From positions 62,001 through 126,000 of the forward strand of contig NZ_JALLIX010000003.1 in NCBI RefSeq assembly GCF_023242365.1: a stretch of DNA of 64,000 nucleotides, given 5' to 3'. The notes beneath the pieces were generated by a model that saw only the letters and a list, made by a program, of their open reading frames with translations, was not told the DNA's origin and searched no databases. Position 1 is the stretch's first letter, and each line of letters begins with the position of its first letter. The translations under genes and the position numbers were made by a program. Below, piece after piece: positions 17,061 to 26,314 of this stretch. The DNA is from Pseudomonas sp. MWU13-2100. GTDB lineage: Bacteria; Pseudomonadota; Gammaproteobacteria; Pseudomonadales; Pseudomonadaceae.

Positions 17061-17657
17061 ATGGCTTTCGAATTGCCTCCGCTGCCTTATGCACATGATG
17101 CCCTGCAGCCGCACATCTCCAAGGAAACCCTGGAGTACCATCACGACAAGCACCACAACACCTATGTCGTGAACCTGAACAACCTGGTGCCAGGCACCGA
17201 GTTCGAAGGCAAGACCCTGGAAGAAATCGTCAAGTCTTCCTCCGGCGGCATCTTCAACAACGCCGCTCAGGTCTGGAACCACACCTTCTACTGGAACTGC
17301 CTGGCGCCAAACGCCGGCGGTCAACCGACCGGCAAGCTGGCTGAAGCCATCAACGCCGCGTTCGGTTCCTTCGACAAGTTCAAGGAAGAGTTCACCAAGA
17401 CTTCCGTCGGCACCTTCGGTTCCGGTTGGGGCTGGCTGGTGAAAAAAGCTGACGGTTCCCTGGCCCTGGCCAGCACCATCGGCGCCGGCAACCCGCTGAC
17501 CAGCGGCGACACCCCGCTGCTGACCTGCGACGTCTGGGAACATGCCTACTACATCGACTACCGCAACGTTCGTCCGAAGTATGTCGAGGCGTTCTGGAAC
17601 CTGGTGAACTGGAAATTCGTCGCCGAGCAGTTCGAAGGCAAAGCCTTCACCGCTTGA
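17061..17657 (+). CDS. sodB: Superoxide dismutase [Fe]
   Basis: 198 residues. Metal ligands are visible as His27 ([12 protein letters not shown]), His74 (VWNHTFYW), Asp156 and His160 ([12 protein letters not shown]). Gln70 (NNAAQVWNH) is the residue typical of iron-type enzymes. Cytoplasmic, dismutates superoxide. ATG 17061 has AGGAGA 8-13 bases upstream; the longer frame to 17004 is not supported. Monocistronic, ended by the hairpin at 17674-17704. Confidence 0.98.
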   Translation: MAFELPPLPYAHDALQPHISKETLEYHHDKHHNTYVVNLNNLVPGTEFEGKTLEEIVKSSSGGIFNNAAQVWNHTFYWNCLAPNAGGQPTGKLAEAINAAFGSFDKFKEEFTKTSVGTFGSGWGWLVKKADGSLALASTIGAGNPLTSGDTPLLTCDVWEHAYYIDYRNVRPKYVEAFWNLVNWKFVAEQFEGKAFTA

Positions 17658-17673
17658 GACTGAATCCGCTTCG

Positions 17674-17704
17674 CAAAAAAAACCCGGCCTCGCCGGGTTT
17701 TTTT
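17674..17704 (+). terminator. Rho-independent terminator of sodB
   Basis: AACCCGGC-CTC-GCCGGGTT followed by a run of seven T, starting 17 bp after the sodB stop. The A-rich left flank makes it usable on both strands. Confidence 0.92.
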
Positions 17705-17943
17705 ATGCCTGCCGCAGCGACAGGAACTAACCTGAATAATCCGGGAAAATGACGCGCCTCCCTCAAGTAGACAGCTTGAGCGACCGACACAGTCTTCATG
17801 GCCTGAAAAGGTCCGGGAGCTACCTGATCGGCCAAGCAAGAGCACGGGTTCTCGCCGTTTGCATTGTCCCTTTGACTGACCGGGCCGGATTGCCAATACT
17901 CATGGCAACTTGATGCCATCCGCACGGAACAAGGAATAGCCCT

Positions 17944-19995
17944 TTGAAGCTGGAATTCAAGAACAGCTTGTCGGTGAAGTTGCTCCGGGTCGTACTGCTG
18001 TCGGCGCTGATCGTCGGCGTTGTATTGAGCTGCGCGCAGATCGTCTTTGATGCTTACAAGACTCGACAAGCCGTGGCCAGCGATGCCCAGCGCATTCTCG
18101 ACATGTTCCGCGACCCCTCGACCCAGGCCGTCTACAGCCTCGACCGCGAGATGGGCATGCAAGTGATCGAGGGCCTGTTCCAGGACGACGCCGTACGCAT
18201 GGCCTCCATCGGCCATCCCAACGAAGCCATGCTCGCGGAAAAATCCCGCGACCTGCAAAAAACCGCCAGCCGCTGGCTGACCGATCCGATCCTCGGCCAG
18301 CAAAGCACCTTCAGTACGCAACTGGTCGGTCGCGGCCCCTACAGCGAATATTACGGCGACCTGAGCATCACCCTCGATACGGCTACCTACGGCCAGGGTT
18401 TCCTGGTCAACTCGGTGATCATCTTCATCTCCGGTGTGCTGCGGGCGCTGTTCCTCGGCCTGGTGCTGTATCTGGTCTATCACTGGCTGCTGACCAAACC
18501 GCTGTCGCGGATCATCGAGCACCTGAGCACCGTCAACCCCGATCGCCCCAGCGAACACCAGTTGCCACAGCTCAAGGGTCATGAAAAAAACGAGCTGGGC
18601 ATCTGGGTCAACACCGCCAACCAGTTGCTGGCCTCCATCGAGCGCAATACCCACCTGCGTCACGAAGCGGAAAACAGCCTGCTGCGCATGGCCCAGTACG
18701 ACTTCCTCACCGGCCTGCCCAATCGCCAGCAGTTGCAGCAGCAGTTGGACAAGATCCTGGTGGACGCCGGGCGCCTGCAGCGCCGGGTCGCGGTACTTTG
18801 CGTAGGCCTGGACGATTTCAAGGGTATCAACGAGCAGTTCAGCTATCAGGTCGGCGACCAGCTGTTGCTGGCCCTGGCCGACCGCCTGCGCGCCCATAGC
18901 GGCCGCCTCGGCGCCTTGGCCCGACTGGGTGGCGACCAGTTCGCCCTGGTCCAGGCCGATATCGAACAACCCTATGAAGCGGCCGAGTTGGCCCAGAGCA
19001 TCCTCGACGATCTGGAAGCGGCGTTTGCCCTCGACCATCAGGAAATCCGCCTGCGCGCCACCATCGGCATCACCTTGTTCCCGGAAGACGGCGACAGCAC
19101 CGAAAAACTGTTGCAGAAAGCCGAACAGACCATGACCCTGGCCAAGTCCCGCTCGCGCAACCGCTACCAGTTCTATATCGCCAGCGTCGACAGCGAAATG
19201 CGCCGCCGTCGCGAGCTGGAAAAAGACCTGCGCGAAGCCCTCAGCCGCAACCAGTTCTACCTGGTCTACCAGCCGCAGATCAGCTACCGCGACCATCGAG
19301 TGGTGGGCGTCGAGGCGCTGATCCGCTGGCAGCACCCGGAACACGGCCTGGTGCCACCAGACCTGTTCATTCCCCTGGCCGAACAGAACGGCACCATCAT
19401 CGCCATCGGCGAGTGGGTGCTGGACCAGGCTTGCCGCCAGTTGCGCGAATGGCATGACCAGGGTTTCAGCGACCTGCGCATGGCGGTCAACCTGTCCACC
19501 GTACAACTGCACCACGCCGAACTGCCGCGGGTAGTCAACAACCTCATGCAAATGTACCGCCTGCCGCCGCGCAGCCTGGAGCTGGAAGTCACCGAGACCG
19601 GTCTGATGGAAGACATCAGCACTGCTGCCCAGCACTTGTTGAGCCTGCGCCGCTCCGGCGCGCTGATCGCCATCGATGACTTCGGTACCGGCTACTCGTC
19701 GCTGAGTTATCTCAAGAGCCTGCCGCTGGACAAGATCAAGATCGACAAGAGCTTCGTCCAGGACCTGCTCGATGACGACGACGATGCGACCATCGTCCGG
19801 GCGATCATCCAGCTGGGCAAGAGCCTCGGCATGCAGGTGATCGCCGAGGGCGTGGAGACCGTGGAACAGGAGGCCTACATCATTTCCGAAGGTTGCCACG
19901 AGGGCCAGGGCTACCACTACAGCAAGCCGCTGCCGGCCCGTGAGTTGGCAGCGTATCTGAAGCAGGCACAGCGCAGCAATGCGGCAATCCTGTAA
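17944..19995 (+). CDS. bifA: Cyclic-di-GMP phosphodiesterase BifA (GGDQF/EAL)
   Basis: 683 residues starting at TTG, with AAGGAAT just upstream; the first residues (KLEFKNSLSVKLLRVVLLS) match BifA. Two membrane segments (about 12-33 and 156-183) flank a periplasmic sensor. The GGDEF domain has the degenerate motif GGDQF (residues 329-333), so no cyclase activity is expected. The EAL domain (EALIRW at 457; ETGLMED, DDFGTGYSSL, EGVE) keeps the catalytic residues. BifA lowers c-di-GMP, favouring swarming over biofilm. It follows sodB as in P. aeruginosa. Confidence 0.93.
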   Translation: MKLEFKNSLSVKLLRVVLLSALIVGVVLSCAQIVFDAYKTRQAVASDAQRILDMFRDPSTQAVYSLDREMGMQVIEGLFQDDAVRMASIGHPNEAMLAEKSRDLQKTASRWLTDPILGQQSTFSTQLVGRGPYSEYYGDLSITLDTATYGQGFLVNSVIIFISGVLRALFLGLVLYLVYHWLLTKPLSRIIEHLSTVNPDRPSEHQLPQLKGHEKNELGIWVNTANQLLASIERNTHLRHEAENSLLRMAQYDFLTGLPNRQQLQQQLDKILVDAGRLQRRVAVLCVGLDDFKGINEQFSYQVGDQLLLALADRLRAHSGRLGALARLGGDQFALVQADIEQPYEAAELAQSILDDLEAAFALDHQEIRLRATIGITLFPEDGDSTEKLLQKAEQTMTLAKSRSRNRYQFYIASVDSEMRRRRELEKDLREALSRNQFYLVYQPQISYRDHRVVGVEALIRWQHPEHGLVPPDLFIPLAEQNGTIIAIGEWVLDQACRQLREWHDQGFSDLRMAVNLSTVQLHHAELPRVVNNLMQMYRLPPRSLELEVTETGLMEDISTAAQHLLSLRRSGALIAIDDFGTGYSSLSYLKSLPLDKIKIDKSFVQDLLDDDDDATIVRAIIQLGKSLGMQVIAEGVETVEQEAYIISEGCHEGQGYHYSKPLPARELAAYLKQAQRSNAAIL

Positions 19996-20088
19996 GGCCC
20001 GGGGCCAACAAGCTCGCCCCTACAAAACACGCCGGAATCAATCGACGTTTTAATACCAGATATTTCAATCACCAAGCCCTTTACACAG

Positions 20089-20107
20089 AATGCAAATCTT
20101 TCGCATT
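20089..20107. promoter_or_regulatory. Possible Fur box upstream of the imelysin operon
   Basis: AATGCAAATCTTTCGCATT is an inverted repeat (AATGC/GCATT) with the layout of Pseudomonas Fur sites, though the centre is imperfect. It lies about 60 bp before the imelysin start. Iron control of this operon is known for P. aeruginosa icmP; the site itself is inferred. Confidence 0.4.
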
Positions 20108-20167
20108 ATGTGGCGGTTTTGCGGGGCCGCGTGCCTCCGTCCCCCCTCTCGAAGCAGGATGTTCGCC

Positions 20168-21508
20168 ATGATTCGCATGCCCCTGGCCACCGCCAGCCTG
20201 TTGGCCATCGCCATCGCCCTCGTCGGTTGCGGCGACAAGGACAAGGAAAAATCCACGGCGGCCACCCAGGCCCCTGCCGCCGCCGCCCAGGCGTCCACCG
20301 ATGATGCCGCCGCCAAGGTCGATGAAGCCGCCGCCAAGGCCGTGGTCGCCCACTACACCGAGATCGTCTTCGCCGTGTTCAGCGATGCCGAATCCACCGC
20401 GAAGAACCTGCAGGCCGCTGTCGACGCCTTCCTCGCCAAGCCGGACGAAACGACCCTCAAGGCCGCCCGCGCCGCCTGGATCGCCGCCCGCGTGCCGTAC
20501 CTGCAAAGCGAAGTGTTCCGCTTCGGCAATACCATCATCGATGACTGGGAAGGCCAGGTGAACGCCTGGCCACTGGACGAAGGCCTGATCGACTACGTCG
20601 ACGCCTCCTACGAACATGCCCTGGGCAACCCGGCCGCAACCGCCAACATCATCGCCAACCCGCAGATCCAGGTCGGCGAAGACAAGGTCGATGTCAGCGA
20701 GATCACCCCGGAAAAACTCGCCAGCCTCAACGAGCTGGGTGGCTCCGAAGCCAACGTCGCCACCGGTTACCACGCCATCGAATTCCTGCTCTGGGGCCAG
20801 GACCTGAACGGCACCGGCCCCGGCTCCGGCCGCCGTCCGGCCTCGGACTACCTGGAAGGTCCAGGCGCCACCGGCGGGCACAATGATCGTCGACGTGCCT
20901 ACCTCAAGGCCGTGACCCAACTGCTGGTCAACGACCTCGACGAAATGGTCGGCAACTGGAAACCGGATGTGGCCGACAACTATCGCGCCAGCCTGGAAGC
21001 CGAACCGGCTGAAAGCGGCCTGCGCAAAATGCTCTTCGGCATGGGCAGCCTGTCCCTCGGTGAACTGGCGGGCGAGCGCATGAAGGTTTCCCTGGAAGCC
21101 AACTCGTCGGAAGACGAGCAAGACTGCTTCAGCGACAACACCCATAACTCGCACTTCTACGATGCCAAGGGCATCCGCAACGTCTACCTGGGCGAGTACA
21201 CCCGTGTCGACGGCAGCAAACTGACCGGTCCGAGCCTGTCATCCCTGGTGGCCAAGGCCGACCCGGCCACCGATGAAGCACTCAAGAACGACCTGCAAGC
21301 CACCGAAGCGAAGATCCAGATCATGGTCGACCATGCCAACAAGGGTGAGCATTACGACCAGTTGATCGCAACCGGCAACGAGCCCGGTAACAAGATCGTG
21401 CGCGATGCCATCTCGGCACTGGTCAAGCAGACCGGCTCCATCGAGCAGGCGGCGGCCAAGCTGGGCATCAGCGACCTGAATCCGAATAACGCCGATCACG
21501 GTTTCTGA
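20168..21508 (+). CDS. icmP: Imelysin-family iron-regulated lipoprotein (IcmP-like)
   Basis: 446 residues. Signal peptide with lipobox ALVGCGDKDKEKS, then an Ala-rich linker and two imelysin helical-bundle repeats. The GxHxxE motif is present as GYHAIEFLLWG (near residue 200). Imelysins (IrpA, ICMP, EfeO M75 group) are periplasmic proteins linked to iron uptake. ATG 20168 has AGGA 8 bases upstream and gives the 446-residue length of the P. aeruginosa protein; the ATG at 20159 overlaps that ribosome site. First of four related genes. Confidence 0.88.
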   Translation: MIRMPLATASLLAIAIALVGCGDKDKEKSTAATQAPAAAAQASTDDAAAKVDEAAAKAVVAHYTEIVFAVFSDAESTAKNLQAAVDAFLAKPDETTLKAARAAWIAARVPYLQSEVFRFGNTIIDDWEGQVNAWPLDEGLIDYVDASYEHALGNPAATANIIANPQIQVGEDKVDVSEITPEKLASLNELGGSEANVATGYHAIEFLLWGQDLNGTGPGSGRRPASDYLEGPGATGGHNDRRRAYLKAVTQLLVNDLDEMVGNWKPDVADNYRASLEAEPAESGLRKMLFGMGSLSLGELAGERMKVSLEANSSEDEQDCFSDNTHNSHFYDAKGIRNVYLGEYTRVDGSKLTGPSLSSLVAKADPATDEALKNDLQATEAKIQIMVDHANKGEHYDQLIATGNEPGNKIVRDAISALVKQTGSIEQAAAKLGISDLNPNNADHGF

Positions 21509-21540
21509 TTGGTAACACGGTCTCTAGTCTGACCAAAACT

Positions 21541-21674
21541 TGTGGCGAGCGGGCTTGCCCGCGCTCGGCTGCGAAGCAGTCGTAAAACCGCTGAACTCGG
21601 TCTACCTGATAGATACGGTTCGCTGGTTTTAGGGGCGCTTCGCGCCCCAGCGCGGGCAAGCCCGCTCGCCACAA
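21541..21674. repeat. REPIN (two inverted REPs)
   Basis: Left REP TGTGGCGAGCGGGCTTGCCCGCGCTCGG and right REP CCAGCGCGGGCAAGCCCGCTCGCCACA are near-perfect inverses about 80 bp apart. The element lies inside the iron operon, between the first imelysin gene and the di-haem oxidase gene. A near twin is at 44912-45046. Confidence 0.9.
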
Positions 21675-21775
21675 GACCGTACCATGCCGCAAATAAAGCA
21701 AATGCCAATCCCTCTTATTCAAATGTATCGGGACTGATAAACTTGCTCCCGGTCCTTCTAACACCCTGGACACCG

Positions 21776-23197
21776 ATGCCCTCGCTGCCCCTTCGCCTGT
21801 CGACGCTGCTCCTGGCCATTGGCCTGGCCGCCTGCGACAACGCTCCGCGCTTTACCAAGCCTGAACCCGGCGAAGCTCGATCCGGCGGTAGCACCACGGT
21901 AGACAAACACGACCGTAACGCCTTCTCGCAACCCTTGGCCAACCTCTCGCTGGAGCGGCGGCTGGACTTCAGCGTCGGCAACAATTTTTTCCGCAGTCCC
22001 TGGGTCATCGCCCCGTCCACCACCGCCGCCCGCGACGGCCTCGGTCCGCTGTTCAATACCAACGCCTGCCAGAACTGCCATATCAAGGACGGGCGCGGCC
22101 ATCCGCCGGCACCGGGCGCGGACAACACGGTGTCGATGCTGGTACGTCTGTCGATTCCCAACAACCCGATGTACGCCAACCTGATCGAACGCCAGGGTGT
22201 GGTGCCGGAACCGGTCTACGGCGGACAGTTGCAGGACATGGCCATCCCCGGCGTCGCTCCGGAAGGCAAGGTGCGGGTTGATTACGAAGCCGTGCCGGTG
22301 CGTTTCCAGGACGGCACGCAAGTCGAACTGCGCCGACCGACGCTGCGCATCACCCACCTGGGCTACGGTCCGATGCACCCAAAGACGCTGTTTTCCGCGC
22401 GCATCGCCCCGCCGATGATCGGCCTCGGCCTGCTCGAAGCGATTCCCGAGCAAGCCATCCTGGCCAACGCCCGGCAGCAGCAACGCCTGGGGGTCAACGG
22501 CCGCCCGAACCGGGTCTGGGACGATGCCCGGCGCAAGACCGTCCTCGGCCGCTTTGGCTGGAAGGCCGGGCAACCGAACATCAATCAACAGAACGTCCAT
22601 GCGTTTTCCAGTGACACGGGCCTGACCACCAACCTGCGCCCCTTCGACGACTGCACCCCGACCCAGACCGACTGCCTGCAAGCCCCCCACGGCGGCGGTG
22701 CGGATGGCGAACCGGAAGTCAGCGACAACATCCTGCGCCTGGTGACTTTCTATACTCGCAACCTCGCAGTACCGTCCCGCCGTGACGTCGGCGCGGCGCA
22801 GGTGCTGGCCGGCAAGAGCCTGTTCTACCAGGTCGGTTGCCAGGCCTGTCATACCCCGCAGTTCACCACCTCGGCCACGGCCGCAGAACCCGAGCTGGCC
22901 AACCAGCTGATCCGCCCCTACAGCGACCTGCTGCTGCATGACATGGGCCCCGGCCTCGCCGACCAGCGCAGCGAGTTCCTGGCCGACGGCAATGACTGGC
23001 GCACCCCGCCGCTGTGGGGCATCGGCCTGACGCAAACCGTCAGCGGCCACACCCAGCTCCTGCATGACGGTCGCGCCCGCAACCTGCTCGAGGCTGTGCT
23101 CTGGCATGGCGGCGAGGCCCTGCCGGCGCAACAACAGGTGCTGTCGTTCAATGCCGAACAACGCGCCGCGTTGCTGGCCTTCCTGAACTCTTTGTAA
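21776..23197 (+). CDS. Di-haem oxidoreductase family protein (DUF1111, thiol-oxidoreductase-like)
   Basis: 473 residues. Lipoprotein-type signal (LLLAIGLAACDNAPR), then two c-type haem sites: CQNCH (in NACQNCHIKDGRG) and CQACH (in VGCQACHTPQF), as in bacterial di-haem peroxidase/DUF1111 proteins. It would carry electrons or oxidise substrate in the periplasm, perhaps oxidising Fe(II) for the neighbouring imelysins, but that is inference. ATG 21776 was chosen because upstream codons are REPIN sequence. Twelve bp to the next gene. Confidence 0.87.
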   Translation: MPSLPLRLSTLLLAIGLAACDNAPRFTKPEPGEARSGGSTTVDKHDRNAFSQPLANLSLERRLDFSVGNNFFRSPWVIAPSTTAARDGLGPLFNTNACQNCHIKDGRGHPPAPGADNTVSMLVRLSIPNNPMYANLIERQGVVPEPVYGGQLQDMAIPGVAPEGKVRVDYEAVPVRFQDGTQVELRRPTLRITHLGYGPMHPKTLFSARIAPPMIGLGLLEAIPEQAILANARQQQRLGVNGRPNRVWDDARRKTVLGRFGWKAGQPNINQQNVHAFSSDTGLTTNLRPFDDCTPTQTDCLQAPHGGGADGEPEVSDNILRLVTFYTRNLAVPSRRDVGAAQVLAGKSLFYQVGCQACHTPQFTTSATAAEPELANQLIRPYSDLLLHDMGPGLADQRSEFLADGNDWRTPPLWGIGLTQTVSGHTQLLHDGRARNLLEAVLWHGGEALPAQQQVLSFNAEQRAALLAFLNSL

Positions 23198-23209
23198 AAG
23201 GAGACGGAC

Positions 23210-24274
23210 ATGTTCCGCCCCAAACTGTTGTTCACCAGCCTGGCCGCGCTGGCCCTCGGCGCCTGCTCGCCGCAGGACCCGCAGGCGCTGACCTCGGCGG
23301 CGATCGCCAAGCAGGTGATCCTGCCGACCTACAGCCGCTGGGTCGACGCCGACCGCCAACTGGCAATCAGCGCCCTGGCCTTCTGCGAGGGCAAGGAAAG
23401 CCTGGATACCGCCCGCGCCGACTTTCTCCACGCACAGAAAGCCTGGGCCGAATTGCAGCCGCTGCTGATCGGGCCACTGGCCGAAGGCAATCGTTCCTGG
23501 CAGGTACAGTTCTGGCCGGACAAGAAAAACCTGGTGGGGCGCCAGGTCGAGCAACTGCTCAGCGCCCAGCCGCAGATCGACGCCGATGCCCTGGCCAAGT
23601 CCAGCGTCGTGGTGCAGGGTCTCTCGGCCTACGAGTACATCCTCTACGACAGCAAGATCGACCTGGCCGACACGGCCCAGAAAGCCCGCTATTGCCCGCT
23701 GCTGAGCGCCATCGGCAAGCACCAGAAAATCCTCGCCGAAGAGATCCTCTCACGCTGGGAAACCAGCGACGGCATGCTCGCGCAGATGAGCAAGTTCCCC
23801 AACCCGCGCTACGCCGACTCCCACGAAGCCATCGCCGACCTGCTGCGGGTCCAGGTCACCGCCCTGGACACCCTGAAGAAAAAACTCGGCACGCCCATGG
23901 GCCGCCAGACCAAGGGCATCCCGCAGCCGTTCCAGGCCGATGCCTGGCGCAGCCAGTCGTCCCTGCCAGGCATGCGTGCCAGCCTGGCCGCCGCCCGCAC
24001 TGTCTGGCTCGGCGTCGACAACAAGGGCCTGCGCAACCTGTTGCCGACGCAGCAGAAGCCGCTGGCAGACAAGATCGACGCCGCCTACGCCGCGTCCCTG
24101 AAACTGTTCGACAGCACCCAGCGCTCACTGACCGACCTGCTCGGCGACGATGGCGGACGTCAGCAGCTCGATGACCTCTACGACAGTCTCAACGTGGTCC
24201 ACCGCCTGCACGAAGGTGAATTGGCCAAGGCGCTGGGCATCCAACTGGGCTTCAACGCCAACGACGGGGACTGA
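23210..24274 (+). CDS. Second imelysin-family lipoprotein
   Basis: 354 residues, with signal and lipobox LALGACSPQDPQ. Imelysin fold: YSRWVDADRQLAISALAFCEG, HAQKAWAELQPLLIGP and a C-terminal DDLYDSLNVVHRLHEGELAKALG helix. The position equivalent to the GxHxxE of the first imelysin reads GLSAYEYILYD, so the conserved His is replaced by Ser. It may therefore bind metal differently. Has AGGAG just before the start and overlaps the next gene by one base (TGATG). Confidence 0.85.
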   Translation: MFRPKLLFTSLAALALGACSPQDPQALTSAAIAKQVILPTYSRWVDADRQLAISALAFCEGKESLDTARADFLHAQKAWAELQPLLIGPLAEGNRSWQVQFWPDKKNLVGRQVEQLLSAQPQIDADALAKSSVVVQGLSAYEYILYDSKIDLADTAQKARYCPLLSAIGKHQKILAEEILSRWETSDGMLAQMSKFPNPRYADSHEAIADLLRVQVTALDTLKKKLGTPMGRQTKGIPQPFQADAWRSQSSLPGMRASLAAARTVWLGVDNKGLRNLLPTQQKPLADKIDAAYAASLKLFDSTQRSLTDLLGDDGGRQQLDDLYDSLNVVHRLHEGELAKALGIQLGFNANDGD

Positions 24275-25374
24275 TGATGTTGCGACGCCAGGCCCTGACC
24301 CTCGGCAGCCTGCTGCTCAGCGCGTTGACGCTGGGCGGCTGGAACCTGTTCCGGCACAAGGGCAACAGCCCGCTGCTGCTCTCCGCCCGTAACGACAGCG
24401 ACGGCCGGCACTATGCCGTGGGCTATCGGCTGGACGGCACGCAGGTCTTCGCCACCGAGGTCGGCCAGCGTTGCCACGACATCGTCAACCACCCGAGCCA
24501 GCCCTTGGCATTGTTCGTCGCGCGGCGCCCCGGTACCGAAAGCTACCTGGTCGACCTGCGGGACGGCCGCCTGCTGCAGACCATCGCCTCGCAACCGCAC
24601 CGGCATTTCTATGGACATGCAGTGATCCACAAGAGCGGCGACTGGCTGTACGCCACCGAGAACGACACCCGCGATCCGGGCCGTGGCCTGTTGGGTGTTT
24701 ATCGTTTCGAAAGTGAGCGACTGGTCCATGCCGGCGAGATTTCGACCCATGGCATCGGCCCGCACCAGGTGGCGTGGATGCCCGACGGCGAGACCCTGAT
24801 CATCGCCAACGGCGGCATTCGCACCGAAGCTGAAAGCCGGGTGGAGATGAACCTCGACGCGATGGAGCCAAGCCTGGTACTGATGCACCGCGACGGCACG
24901 CTGCTGAGCAAGGAAACCCTGGCCCAACCGATGAACAGCGTGCGCCACCTGGGCGTGGCCAGCGACGGCACCATCGTCGCGGGCCAGCAATTCATGGGCC
25001 CGTCCCACGAGTCGTCCGAGTTATTGGCGATCAAGCGTCCCGGCCAGCCCTTTGTCGCCTTCCCGGTGGCCGAGCAGCAGTTGCAGGCCATGGCGCACTA
25101 CAGCGCCAGCGTCGCGGTGCACAGCGAGTTGCGCCTGGTGGCCCTGACCGCGCCACGGGGCAACCGTTTTTTCATCTGGGACCTGGACAGCGCCGCGCTA
25201 CGCCTGGATGCGCCGCTGCCGGACTGCGCGGGTGTCGGCGCGGTGGCGGACGGCTTCGTCGTCACCTCGGGCCAGGGCCGTTGCCGCTTCTACGACTGCC
25301 GCCAGAAAACCTTGATCGCCCAGCCACTGGAACTGCCGGCGGGGTTGTGGGACAACCACCTGCACCTGGCCTGA
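24274..25374 (+). CDS. DUF1513 family periplasmic protein
   Basis: 366 residues. The N-terminus MMLRRQALTLGSLLLSALTLGG resembles a twin-arginine signal (RRxxLxL). The rest looks like a beta-propeller of WD/YVTN style: repeated blades such as HDIVNHPSQPLALFVARRPG, GHAVIHKSGDWLYATENDTRD, GPHQVAWMPDGETLIIANGG. DUF1513 proteins follow imelysin genes in many proteobacteria; the function is unknown, possibly iron handling. Last gene of the operon; a REP hairpin follows. Confidence 0.85.
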   Translation: MMLRRQALTLGSLLLSALTLGGWNLFRHKGNSPLLLSARNDSDGRHYAVGYRLDGTQVFATEVGQRCHDIVNHPSQPLALFVARRPGTESYLVDLRDGRLLQTIASQPHRHFYGHAVIHKSGDWLYATENDTRDPGRGLLGVYRFESERLVHAGEISTHGIGPHQVAWMPDGETLIIANGGIRTEAESRVEMNLDAMEPSLVLMHRDGTLLSKETLAQPMNSVRHLGVASDGTIVAGQQFMGPSHESSELLAIKRPGQPFVAFPVAEQQLQAMAHYSASVAVHSELRLVALTAPRGNRFFIWDLDSAALRLDAPLPDCAGVGAVADGFVVTSGQGRCRFYDCRQKTLIAQPLELPAGLWDNHLHLA

Positions 25375-25424
25375 CGCCCTTGTAGCAACTGGCCCTGTAG
25401 CAACTGGCCCTGTGGGAGCTGCTC

Positions 25425-25500
25425 CTGTAGGAGCGGTGCTTGCCCGCGAAGGGGTCTATAAGAACGCTAAAAGCTTCGCGGGCAAGCACCGCTCCCACAG
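25425..25500. repeat. REP-type perfect hairpin
   Basis: GAGCGGTGCTTGCCCGCGAAG and its exact 21-bp inverse surround a loop of about 28 bases. Just upstream, a 15-bp unit TGTAGCAACTGGCCC is repeated twice in tandem (25381-25410). It lies between two convergent genes and could limit read-through from both sides. Confidence 0.85.
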
Positions 25501-25529
25501 GCCCCACAGCTCATCAGGCGGCAGCATGC

Positions 25530-26096
25530 TCAACTGGCGGACAGCGCCCCAAGCACCCACTGGCTGGACACCACCGTCGCATACTCCCCGTGCAGATTGC
25601 CCAGGGACATGGCGTGGACCTCCTGGGCGCTGTGCGGCACGCCGAAGTAGTCAGCCTTGTCGAAGGTGTAGCACGCATCCTCCACCACCCAGGTCTCAAA
25701 CCCGAGGTTGCCAGCCGTGCGCGCCGTCGACTCCACCGAGTTGTGAGTCGCCACCCCGACGATCACCAACTGCGCGATACCCGCCTGGCGCAGCCAGTCC
25801 GCCAACCCCGTCGCGCAAAACGCATCCGGCACCCGCTTCCGCACCAACCGCTCCCCCGTCCCTGGCGCGAAGCGCTGCTGGAACTCGACCCCGGACTGCC
25901 CGGGCCAGAACACCGATTCAGGCGAATGCGACAAGTGCTGGACATGGACCACCGGACGCGCATTCCGGCGCCAGTGCCGCAGCAGGTCGAGCATGCGTTC
26001 CTCCGCCTCGGGATTGTTGCGCGGCCCCAGGCGGGGATGCAGGATGCCCTGCTGCTGGTCGATCAGGATCAACGCCGCGTTTGCCTGAATGTGCAT
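25530..26096 (-). CDS. Isochorismatase-fold hydrolase lacking the catalytic Cys
   Basis: 188 residues. Catalytic-type Asp in ALILIDQQQGIL, followed by PVVHVQHLS and the family cis-peptide region VIVGVATHNSVESTAR. In cysteine hydrolases of this fold the Cys sits where this protein has Ser (THNSV), so it is closer to the Cys-less isochorismatase/YecD-type proteins. The substrate is unknown. ATG 26096 (MHIQANAALIL) begins at the first beta-strand; a longer frame to 26216 is unsupported. Confidence 0.85.
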   Translation of the reverse strand: MHIQANAALILIDQQQGILHPRLGPRNNPEAEERMLDLLRHWRRNARPVVHVQHLSHSPESVFWPGQSGVEFQQRFAPGTGERLVRKRVPDAFCATGLADWLRQAGIAQLVIVGVATHNSVESTARTAGNLGFETWVVEDACYTFDKADYFGVPHSAQEVHAMSLGNLHGEYATVVSSQWVLGALSAS

Positions 26097-26314
26097 GTTT
26101 ATTCCACTCCCTGTTGGTCCTGATGCCGTGCGCGCAAGACTTGGCGCAGGCGCAGATGTTGCTCTGCTGGCCAGATTGCACGCGATCACAAGCCCCCGGC
26201 AAATCCGATTTATCACTCAAAACCTGAAATAAGCCCGCCCGCCGTCTTGCGCGCCTTCCTCCTGCTCACTAACGTAGCGCCTTTACTGACGCTACCCCCC
26301 GCAGGAGCCTTGCC

